Assembly (NCBI GenBank): GCA_040904765.1
Contig: JBBDST010000018.1
Coordinates: forward strand, 1 to 8,219
Source: JBBDST01 sp040904765
GTDB taxonomy: Bacteria > Actinomycetota > Nitriliruptoria > Nitriliruptorales > Nitriliruptoraceae
Length of the DNA stretch: 8,219 nucleotides
Direction of reading: 5' to 3'
Both the position numbers and the translations under genes were made by a program. Shown here piece by piece: positions 1 through 5,613 of this stretch; the first letter of the stretch is position 1, and the number at the start of each line of letters is the position of its first letter. Below the pieces are notes generated by a model that was given only the letters and a program-made list of their open reading frames with translations, searched no databases and had not been told where the DNA came from.

Positions 1-224
1 ACGTTTTGTCGGGCAGCGAGCTTGGCCACGTCGATGGTGGCCAAGCTCGCTGAAATAAGCCCGGCGGCTACGCCCGTGGCCAAGCCGCTGTACTGAAACC
101 ATCGCGGCGCCACAAGCGTCACATCGATCCCTGCTTGACGCAAGGTCGCGGCACGGTTAATCAGGTGCAGGTGGGCGTGGCCGGCACCGACAAGTACCAG
201 GCGGGTGCACTTTGTATCGATCAC
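1..224 (-). CDS. FAD/NAD(P)-dependent oxidoreductase, NADH dehydrogenase-like (N-terminus only)
   Basis: The first 74 codons are visible; the gene runs off the left edge. The start is GTG at 224, chosen because AGGAAG lies 6 nt upstream on the minus strand. Residues 8-16 form a beta strand followed by GAGHAH, the first FAD-binding loop in the form typical of COG1252-type pyridine nucleotide-disulfide oxidoreductases, including the domain fused to SelD in some bacteria. The segment YSGLATGVAAG (near residues 45-55) matches the family's YSGM-x-PG/TG signature. It is followed by an 'IDVAKLAAR' stretch, where relatives have 'IDLxxLA'. Family knowledge: these are flavoproteins that oxidise NAD(P)H or sulfide, often at the membrane. 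The substrate here is unknown. It lies 67 bp downstream of the ZAS-like gene on the same strand with no obvious promoter between them, so co-transcription is likely. A perfect 16-bp inverted repeat lies inside the coding region. Confidence 0.8.
   Translation of the reverse strand, partial: MIDTKCTRLVLVGAGHAHLHLINRAATLRQAGIDVTLVAPRWFQYSGLATGVAAGLISASLATIDVAKLAARQN
14..52. repeat. perfect 16-bp inverted repeat with 7-nt loop, inside a coding sequence
   Basis: CAGCGAGCTTGGCCAC at 14-29 is the exact reverse complement of 37-52, separated by GTCGATG. It falls in the reading frame of the FAD oxidoreductase and encodes family-compatible residues around ATIDVAKLA. It may therefore be a chance result of codon choice, although a 16-bp perfect stem is long for that. 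There is no T-run on either side, so it does not look like an intrinsic terminator. Confidence 0.75.
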
Positions 225-291
225 GCGAATCTTCCTGGGCGTTGTTTTGCGGGTTTGTTGTGACCGGTTGAGCGGCGCAAGATAGACAAGG

Positions 292-540
292 TTAGGGAGA
301 TGGGCGCTTTGTGAGCTCGTCGAGGGTTGTTACCAGTTGGGTGTATGCGGCAAGGTTGAGATCGGGTCGCAGCCGGCGAATTTCTGCGATCACTCGCCTC
401 AGCGTCTCGGTTTCGACTTGGCATCGGGTACAGCTTTCTAAGTGGGCGGCAACGATCTCTGTGCGGCGCGGATCCATCTCGCCGTCAAGGAACGACTGCA
501 GCGTGCGTCGGACCTGCATGCAGCTCAGCCGGCCGTTCAC
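292..540 (-). CDS. orphan ZAS-type zinc-binding anti-sigma factor-like protein, paralog of the one at 7620
   Basis: A protein of 82 residues with a zf-HC2/ZAS domain. The zinc ligands are visible as C7, H33, C37 and C40, i.e. C-x25-H-x3-C-x2-C. This is the same spacing as in Streptomyces RsrA (C11, H37, C41, C44) and in the second ZAS protein of this window. GTG at 540 is taken as the start because the ATG at 519 would lose C7. No good Shine-Dalgarno is seen, but the GTG overlaps the stop of a 32-codon ORF (GTGA), so translation may be coupled. The residues after the zinc site (VIAEIRRLRPDLN) align with VVEAIRQQRPDLD of the paralog. Unlike usual ZAS genes, no sigma gene precedes it. Expected role: binds an ECF sigma factor in the cytoplasm and releases it on thiol oxidation. 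A candidate GGGAAG-N18-GTT promoter lies upstream. The partner is inferred, not shown. Confidence 0.82.
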   Translation of the reverse strand: MNGRLSCMQVRRTLQSFLDGEMDPRRTEIVAAHLESCTRCQVETETLRRVIAEIRRLRPDLNLAAYTQLVTTLDELTKRPSP

Positions 541-635
541 GGTTGCACCGTTTGGCCATAACCGTGTGCGACACGCCCGACGGTGAGAGTGCCAACGGCG
601 ACGATGTTTCGCTTGCGGTTGATCGATCGGGTCAT
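537..635 (-). CDS. possible 32-aa small ORF translationally coupled to the orphan ZAS gene
   Basis: ATG at 635 follows an AAGGA with 9 nt between them, and the TGA stop overlaps the GTG start of the ZAS gene (GTGA). The peptide is basic at the N-terminus, followed by a short hydrophobic stretch (IVAVGTLTVG). It matches no family I recognise. It sits exactly where the end of a cognate sigma gene would lie in a standard sigma/anti-sigma operon. Its VAVGT recalls the VPVGT of sigma region 4.2 encoded near 7530, and the underlying bases CCGTTGGCAC are identical. So it could be a leader peptide, a decayed sigma tail, or chance. No sigma-like sequence is seen further upstream in this frame, which has a stop just before the ATG. 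Confidence 0.35.
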   Translation of the reverse strand: MTRSINRKRNIVAVGTLTVGRVAHGYGQTVQP

Positions 636-706
636 TTGTGCTGGTCCTTACCGCAGACTGCCCCGCTTGGGCCGGATTTATTGGTTGCGAGCGTCTGCTT
701 AAAGGC

Positions 707-733
707 AACCCGTCGAACGCCGTCTGTCTTCCC
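707..733 (-). promoter_or_regulatory. predicted ECF promoter P2 (GGGAAG-N18-GTT) for the ZAS/FAD-oxidoreductase transcript
   Basis: On the minus strand the -35 GGGAAG (733-728) is followed after exactly 18 nt by GTT (709-707). This fits the SigR/SigH class, GGAA(T/C)-N18-GTT, except for G at the fifth base of the GGAAY core. The transcription start would be near 700, about 65 nt before the small ORF. The -35 is one half of the inverted repeat shared with the opposite promoter. Confidence 0.55.
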
Positions 734-765
734 TTGTCTTTTGCGCTCAAGGGAAGGCCAGACGG
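720..765. repeat. inverted repeat joining two back-to-back -35 elements
   Basis: The left arm is CCGTCTG-T-CTTCCCTTG (720-736) and the right arm CAAGGGAAG-GC-CAGACGG (748-765). This gives 9 + 7 paired bases with one small asymmetric bulge and an 11-nt centre. It contains both GGGAAG boxes and reaches 9 nt into each promoter spacer. It lies upstream of both predicted transcript starts, so it would not be transcribed and is not a terminator. It acts at DNA level or records an inverted duplication of the promoter. Confidence 0.8.
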
Positions 766-777
766 TCGTGGGGTGTT
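751..777 (+). promoter_or_regulatory. predicted ECF promoter P1 (GGGAAG-N18-GTT) for the disulfide oxidoreductase
   Basis: GGGAAG at 751-756 and GTT at 775-777 are exactly 18 nt apart. The start would fall near 784, leaving an untranslated leader of roughly 50 nt before GTG 835. The ATG at 784 therefore lies about at the predicted transcript start, which argues against it as translation start. The promoter mirrors P2: both read CAAGGGAAG-xx-AGACGG or nearly so. Confidence 0.55.
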
Positions 778-834
778 TCTCTTATGACGGGAGTTTTGCC
801 CGTTCACGACGCCAGACGATTCGGAAGGGATCTT

Positions 835-2277
835 GTGAGCATGTATGACTTGGTTGTGTTGGGTGGGGGAACAGCAGGCTTGACTGCTGCAGTTGGCGCC
901 GCTCAGCAGGGTGCCCGCACGTTGCTTGTTGAACGCGACCGAACCGGCGGCGATTGCCTGTGGACCGGATGTGTGCCCTCTAAGGCCCTGTTGACGGCTG
1001 CTGAGCGTGCGCACGCGGTACAAACGGCCGCGTCGTTTGGGGTGCATACGGGAGATCTCACGGTCGATTTCGCGGCGGTGATGGCGCATGTCAAGCAGGC
1101 GATTGCCGCCATCGCTCCCCACGATTCTCCGCAACGGCTCCGCGACCAAGGGGTTGAAGTTATTCATGGGACCGGACGGTTTATCGGCGCTGACCGGATG
1201 CAAATCGACGGTCGGGTTGTGCGTTTTCGCCATGCCATGATTGCTACGGGTGCGTCACCGCTGCTGCCGCCCATCCCTGGCTTGCGTGAAGCGAACCCGT
1301 TGACGTCAGACACGTTGTGGGACTTGACCAAACTGCCTTCACGGCTTGTGGTGCTCGGCGGTGGCCCTATTGGCGTTGAGCTTGGTCAGGCGTTCGCACG
1401 GCTTGGTTCTCAGGTCACGGTTGTTGAGCAGGCCGATGGGCTGCTGCCACGCGAGGAACCTGAAGTGGGTGCGCTGATAGCGGCCTCTTTGGTTGCTGAC
1501 GGGGTGAGCGTACGTGTCGGCACAACAGCGGTGCGGGTTGAGCAGAGCGATGATGGTCCCCGGCTGGTGGTTGAGCATGACGGGCACGAGCAGATGCTGC
1601 TTTTCGATGAGCTGCTGGTGGCGCTTGGTCGCCGACCCGACGTTGCCGCACTGGGCCTCGATGAGGCGGGCGTCAAACTTGATAAGCGTGGCGCGGTGGC
1701 TGTTGATGGTCGGCTTCGTACCAGCAATCCGCGCATTTATGCCGGCGGGGACGTGACGATGCTGTTGCCCTTCACCCACACGGCCAGCACACATGGGGCA
1801 ACGGTGGTGCAAAACGCGCTGTTTGGGTTGCGCCGAGTTGTCGATCACGAGCGCATCCCTTGGGTGACGTTCACCGCCCCTGAGGTTGCTCGGGTCGGCT
1901 TGAGTGTGGCTGAGGCCCGTGAGCGTTTTGGGGTACGTACCCGGGTGCAGAGTGCCTCTCACGGCCAGCTCGACCGTGCGGTTGTCAGTGGCGAAACTGG
2001 TGGTTTTGCACTGTTGGTTGGTGATCCCAAAGGCCGGATTGTCGGTGCGACGGTGGTTGGACCACGGGCCGGTGAAACGATTGGCGAAGTTGTGGCGTGG
2101 ATGGCAAACGGCGCAAAACTGGCATCGATCGTGCGTTTTACGCATGCGTATCCGACGTGGAACGAAGATCTCACTGCCGCGTCGCTGAAGGACTTGCAAG
2201 TTTCGCTGGCACGCCTGCGACCGTTGACCCGAGTCTTGTTGTGGCTGCGGCGCGGAGTGTTTATCTGGCGTCGCTGA
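835..2277 (+). CDS. pyridine nucleotide-disulfide oxidoreductase, mercuric reductase/lipoamide dehydrogenase-like
   Basis: 480 residues. GTG 835 is preferred because GGAAGG (823-828) lies 6 nt upstream; ATG 841, two codons later, is the alternative. Domains: FAD-binding GGGTAG (10-15); redox-active disulfide C41-x4-C46 in GGDCLWTGCVPSK; NAD(P) loop GGGPIG (175-180) with E198 ending the second strand, which suggests NADH rather than NADPH; second FAD motif YAGGDV (302-307); C-terminal dimerisation domain. The usual catalytic HxHPTxxE appears as H437-A-Y439-P-T-W-N-E444, so Tyr replaces the second His, as I recall for mercuric-reductase-like paralogs. It lacks the N-terminal metal-binding domain and C-terminal cysteine pair of true MerA, so mercury reduction is not supported. 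The last 30 residues are basic and hydrophobic and may touch the membrane. It converges on the ynj-like operon with only 3 bp between stops. Its physiological substrate is unknown. Confidence 0.88.
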   Translation: MSMYDLVVLGGGTAGLTAAVGAAQQGARTLLVERDRTGGDCLWTGCVPSKALLTAAERAHAVQTAASFGVHTGDLTVDFAAVMAHVKQAIAAIAPHDSPQRLRDQGVEVIHGTGRFIGADRMQIDGRVVRFRHAMIATGASPLLPPIPGLREANPLTSDTLWDLTKLPSRLVVLGGGPIGVELGQAFARLGSQVTVVEQADGLLPREEPEVGALIAASLVADGVSVRVGTTAVRVEQSDDGPRLVVEHDGHEQMLLFDELLVALGRRPDVAALGLDEAGVKLDKRGAVAVDGRLRTSNPRIYAGGDVTMLLPFTHTASTHGATVVQNALFGLRRVVDHERIPWVTFTAPEVARVGLSVAEARERFGVRTRVQSASHGQLDRAVVSGETGGFALLVGDPKGRIVGATVVGPRAGETIGEVVAWMANGAKLASIVRFTHAYPTWNEDLTAASLKDLQVSLARLRPLTRVLLWLRRGVFIWRR

Positions 2278-2280
2278 GGG

Positions 2281-2877
2281 TCACAAGATGCGCCGCGCGA
2301 GCTGTATCCGTTGCACGATAGTGATCACGACGACGACGGCAAAGCCCCAAGCAAGTGTTGGCATCCAGGCTGGCAGCAACACCATGAGGCTATGAACAAC
2401 GATCGTTTCGGTGCCTTCGGCGAGGCTTTGCGGGAAGTGAAAGGTGCGCTCGTCTGGCCGGGCGATCTGCTGCTGGGTCGCTGCGGCAGACAACGCGAGA
2501 AGCGAACCGCCGTTGACGTAGTAGGTGACTAGCAGCACCAGGCACGCCAGGCGGGCATCGGGGTTGCCGATCGCGCAACCGGCCACAAAGCTGCCGTAGG
2601 CAACGAAATCGGCGGAGATGTCCGCCCAGCCACCTAGTGGTGTTGCTCCTTGGCTGGCACGGGCCAGTGGCCCATCGATGCCATCAGCCAGTCGCGATGC
2701 GAGCCAACACAGTAATGCCAGCCACCACCACGCAAGGCCCGCTGCGACGGCTGCCAAAAGTGCCAGTACGAGCCCTGCCACGGTCACCGTCAAGGGGTGA
2801 ATGCCGCGGCGGGCAAGGCGTGTTGCAATCGATTCTAAAGTGGGTGCTAGGCGGGCACGGACTTTGGCGTCAATCAT
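2281..2877 (-). CDS. ynjF: CDP-alcohol phosphatidyltransferase, YnjF-like
   Basis: 198 residues, a multi-spanning inner-membrane enzyme. The complete CDP-OH-P motif is visible: D65-xx-D68-G69-xx-A72-R73-x8-G82-x3-D86-x3-D90. It binds two metal ions and moves a phosphatidyl (or phospho-) group from a CDP-linked donor to an alcohol. The length matches E. coli YnjF (about 206 residues), and from memory the later block EGTETI-x-(8)-LLPAW is shared with it. The alcohol acceptor cannot be read from the sequence. The ATG at 2877 overlaps the ATPase stop (ATGA), so it is the last, coupled gene of the operon. Its presence suggests the transporter may supply a headgroup alcohol or handle a lipid-related solute; that is inference. 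Confident family, moderate orthology. Confidence 0.88.
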   Translation of the reverse strand: MIDAKVRARLAPTLESIATRLARRGIHPLTVTVAGLVLALLAAVAAGLAWWWLALLCWLASRLADGIDGPLARASQGATPLGGWADISADFVAYGSFVAGCAIGNPDARLACLVLLVTYYVNGGSLLALSAAATQQQIARPDERTFHFPQSLAEGTETIVVHSLMVLLPAWMPTLAWGFAVVVVITIVQRIQLARRIL

Positions 2878-4022
2878 GGTTGCTGCTGTCGATTGAAAGG
2901 TGAACCGGCGGTTTCATCAGGGTCTGTCGTGGTTTTTTCAAACTCGTCAGCGCCAGCAATCGTGCCTGTTTGCAACGTTTCGCGTGGCAGGCTCCAAAGC
3001 GCTTCGCTTGGCAGACCAAGCGTGAGCAGACTGCCAGGACCGACGTCGGCCAACGTGTCATCGGCGACGTCGACAATCAGGCGCACTCCTGCGACTTCTA
3101 CAGTTGCGCGCGTACGCGTGCCAAGAAACGACGAAGAGATCACTTTGGCGTGCACTTGTGGCATTTTGCTGTCGTTCCCGCCACCAACGACGAGGCGTTC
3201 GGGGCGAATTGTCAGCCACACGTCTGCTTTGCTGGTGGTGCCGGCAGGGACTGTAAAGTTGCCCAGCGGCGTGTCGATGCGATCACCGTGCCGACGGCCA
3301 GCAACAAGGTTGGCTGCACCAAAGAATCTGGCGGTCCGTTCAGTCGCAGGATGTTCAAAAAACGTGCGGGGCGCGCCATGCTGGTGGACACGGCCGTCAA
3401 ACAGTAGCGCGACGTCTTGAGCCAGCACGACTGCTTCTTCCTGGTCGTGGGTGACCACCACGGTGGTCAGATCGCGTTCGCGTTGCACGTCAAGGATCAG
3501 TTCACGCATGCTTGCACGCAGGTGCACATCAAGGTTGCTGAGGGGTTCGTCGAGCAAAAGCACCTTCGGTTGAAGAATTAGTGCCCGCGCCAGCGCCACC
3601 CGTTGCTGTTGGCCACCGGAGAGCTCGCTCGGGCGGCGATTGGCAAAGCCGTCGAGTCCGACCCGCTCCAGCACGGCTTGCGCTTCGCGGCGACGTTGGC
3701 GTCGTGGCATGCCGCGCATGCGCAGCCCAAAGGCGACATTGTCCTGTATCGACAGGTAGGGAAACAGCCGGTGGTCCTGAAACACCATCACTGCGCCACG
3801 CCGTTCGGCTGGGATGTCGGTTACCTCTGTGCCGTCAAATAAGACGCGTCCTTTGGATGGGGCAAGTAGGCCGGCTATCAGTTTTAGTGCGGTGGTTTTG
3901 CCACAGCCCGACGGGCCAAGGAGTGCGGTAATGGTGCCGGGCCCAATATCGAGGGTCACATGGTCAAGTGCTATGACAGAGCCGTAACGGCGAGTGAGTC
4001 CCTCGAGGCGGATGCCTGTCAT
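2874..4022 (-). CDS. ynjD: ABC transporter ATPase of the ynj-like importer
   Basis: 382 residues starting at ATG 4022, supported by GGGAGG 6 nt upstream and a 4-bp overlap with the permease stop. The open frame continues upstream to 4310 but only inside the permease gene. Nucleotide-binding domain in order: Walker A GPSGCGKTT (36-44), Q-loop Q82, signature LSGGQ (134-138), Walker B KVLLLDE (153-159), D-loop, H-loop H192. Residues from about 240 form a C-terminal TOBE-like regulatory domain, including the hallmark IRPERL. This resembles PotA/FbpC/thiamine-type ATPases. E. coli YnjD, as I recall, is only about 217 residues and lacks that domain, so the symbol reflects operon position rather than full-length orthology. 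The protein ends in a polar tail (EKTTTDPDE). It powers the two permease halves at the inner face of the membrane. Confidence 0.9.
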   Translation of the reverse strand: MTGIRLEGLTRRYGSVIALDHVTLDIGPGTITALLGPSGCGKTTALKLIAGLLAPSKGRVLFDGTEVTDIPAERRGAVMVFQDHRLFPYLSIQDNVAFGLRMRGMPRRQRRREAQAVLERVGLDGFANRRPSELSGGQQQRVALARALILQPKVLLLDEPLSNLDVHLRASMRELILDVQRERDLTTVVVTHDQEEAVVLAQDVALLFDGRVHQHGAPRTFFEHPATERTARFFGAANLVAGRRHGDRIDTPLGNFTVPAGTTSKADVWLTIRPERLVVGGGNDSKMPQVHAKVISSSFLGTRTRATVEVAGVRLIVDVADDTLADVGPGSLLTLGLPSEALWSLPRETLQTGTIAGADEFEKTTTDPDETAGSPFNRQQQP

Positions 4023-4785
4023 CGTGTCCCTCCCAAGGTCGCCAAGCCGTGACGGCCAAGTATCTGAGTGGAGGCCACCAGTAGCAGAACCGCCGGAATG
4101 CTGTGAAACAGCGCCGTTGCGGCGGTCACCGACGTGTCGCCGCCAGCGGCAGTGGCAAACAGTAACAGTGGCAAGGTGATGACGCGTCCGCTGCCGATGA
4201 CAAGTGTGAGTACATACTGGCCCCAAGATATGAGGAACCCAAACAGTGCCGCAACGGCTAAACCCGGTGCCAGAAGTGGCACGGTGACATGCATTCGTGT
4301 GCGCCACCAACCTGCCCCAAGCGAACGGGCCTGTTCCTCAAGGGTCAGCTCGGCGTTTGCAAACACGCCGGTGGTAAGCAGAATCACGTAGGGCGTTGCC
4401 GGGATTAAATGGGCCAGCACGACGCCAGGTATCCCGCCGGCAAGGCCCAGGCGAAGGAATACGACATGGATGCCAAGAGCGACTGCGATGGCGGGTACGA
4501 GTACCGGTGCAAGTAAGAGCAGTTCGACGGTCCTTTTGCCGGCAAACTGTCGGGTTCCAAGCACCCGGCCGGCAGGAATCGCAACAACCAAGGAGAGGAT
4601 CATCACGGCCGCGCCGATAATGACGGTGTCTCGCAGTGCAGCCCAGGCTTGACCGTTGGGGTTTAGAATGATGCGCCAGGCCCGCATGCTCCAACGCTCA
4701 GGAAGCACTTGAGGGAAGAAGTAGCCTTCCGCGAAGCTTGCCAGCACAAGCGGAACGAACGGTGCGAGCAGCAGCAGAAGCATCA
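4019..4785 (-). CDS. ynjC: ABC transporter permease, C-terminal half of a YnjC-like pair (5' end in gap)
   Basis: About 254 residues are visible from ATG 4783 to the TGA at 4019-4021. The frame stays open into the N gap and the preceding codon reads NTG, so 4783 may not be the real start. Several hydrophobic spans are visible, and near residues 148-174 the cytoplasmic loop LEEQARSLGA...VPLLAPG, an EAA-type motif with Gln for the first Ala, which contacts the ATPase. The visible N-terminus begins directly inside a hydrophobic segment (LLLLLAPFVPLVLASF), so a few residues are probably missing. In E. coli YnjC the two permease halves are one polypeptide of about 511 residues. Whether this protein is separate or fused to the next one cannot be decided because the junction is in the gap. 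Inner-membrane import channel; solute unknown. Confidence 0.85.
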
Positions 4786-4885
4786 NNNNNNNNNNNNNNN
4801 NNNNNNNNNNNNNNNNNNNNNNNNNNNNNNNNNNNNNNNNNNNNNNNNNNNNNNNNNNNNNNNNNNNNNNNNNNNNNNNNNNNNN
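4786..4885. other. assembly gap (100 Ns) at the permease-permease junction
   Basis: Exactly 100 N, a conventional scaffold placeholder. It hides the last part of the first permease and the start of the second. The first permease stops at FGTFEVP, early in the final membrane domain, where relatives have at least about 50 more residues; the second seems to miss some N-terminal residues. That implies more than 100 hidden bases. With 100 bases taken literally, the two halves are also in different frames. Confidence 0.97.
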
Positions 4886-5613
4886 AGGGGAACTTCGAAC
4901 GTGCCAAAGGTGAAGGCGAACACGATGACGACAGCCGACAGCACGCCAGGCAGCAACAGGGGCAGGATCACGTGACGCAGTCGCTGCCAGGGTGACGCGC
5001 CAAGTGCCTGCGCGGCCTCCTCGAGGTCGTCAGCTGTTGAATGAAGGATCGCTAACGTGACGATGCCGATGAACGGCACCTCCTTCCACACGTACTGGAC
5101 GATAATGCCAATCGCGTAGGGATCGAATATCAGCGCCGGGAAGCTTGCTGGTCCGTCGATCATGCCCGCTTGAGCAGCTACACGCGAGAGCAGTCCGGCC
5201 TGGCCGAGCAGGGCGAGCATTGCGACCGCACCGACCACATGGGGTAGGGGAAGGTTTAGCTGAAAGAGGGTTGTGGCAAGTTGCCGACCGCGCATTAGGC
5301 GTCGAAGCAGCAGTGCGGCACCGATGCCAAGGATGACGGCTAGGACAGTTGAGGTGATGGCAACGTGCAAGGTGAGAAGGAGCGAACGGCCAAACTCTGG
5401 GTCGTTGAGTAGCTGCCGGTAGGCGGTGAGTGTCGGGCCGCTGGCAGTATCACCGTTGAGCAGGCCAAGCGAGCGCAGCAGCGCTAAGCCAAAGGCGCTA
5501 CCGAACAACGCGATGACAAGTGCAAGTGCTGGGGCCAGTGGCCCCCAAATTTGTATTCGTTCGTGGCGCACTGCCCGTTTGAAACCGGCAGTGACGCTTG
5601 AGAGTCGGTTCAT
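4886..5613 (-). CDS. ynjC: ABC transporter permease, N-terminal half of a YnjC-like pair (3' end in gap)
   Basis: 242 residues are visible from ATG 5613, which overlaps the stop of the binding-protein gene (ATGA). No strong Shine-Dalgarno is seen, consistent with translational coupling. The N-terminus is basic and cytoplasmic (MNRLSS...RHERIQIW), followed by membrane spans near 24-50, 77-104 and 120-145, a periplasmic or connecting segment with FDPYAIGIIVQYVWKEVPF, and a well-kept EAA loop at about 198-223 (EEAAQALGASPWQRLRHVILPLLLPG). The reading runs into the N gap at 4885. Together with the next permease it gives about 496 visible residues, close to the size of the single E. coli YnjC chain. 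This fits the same transporter type in fused or split form. Solute unknown. Confidence 0.87.

Noticed and set aside
720..765. Rho-independent terminator
   Set aside because: It lies between divergent genes, upstream of both predicted transcripts, and has no proper T-run.
784..834. ATG 784 as start of the disulfide oxidoreductase
   Set aside because: It lies at the predicted transcript start, lacks a ribosome site, and adds 17 residues before the usual family N-terminus.
292..1233. 313-codon minus-strand open frame
   Set aside because: Only the last 82 codons form a recognisable protein. The rest lies opposite the flavoenzyme gene and the divergent promoter region, with no family features.
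1339..2199. 286-codon minus-strand open frame
   Set aside because: Complementary to the flavoenzyme gene, low-complexity composition with no motifs; a shadow frame.
835..2277. True mercuric reductase (merA)
   Set aside because: No N-terminal heavy-metal domain, no C-terminal cysteine pair, and no other mer genes nearby.
4023..4310. N-terminal extension of the ATPase
   Set aside because: It overlaps the permease gene in another frame; ATG 4022 has GGGAGG and the family-typical N-terminus.
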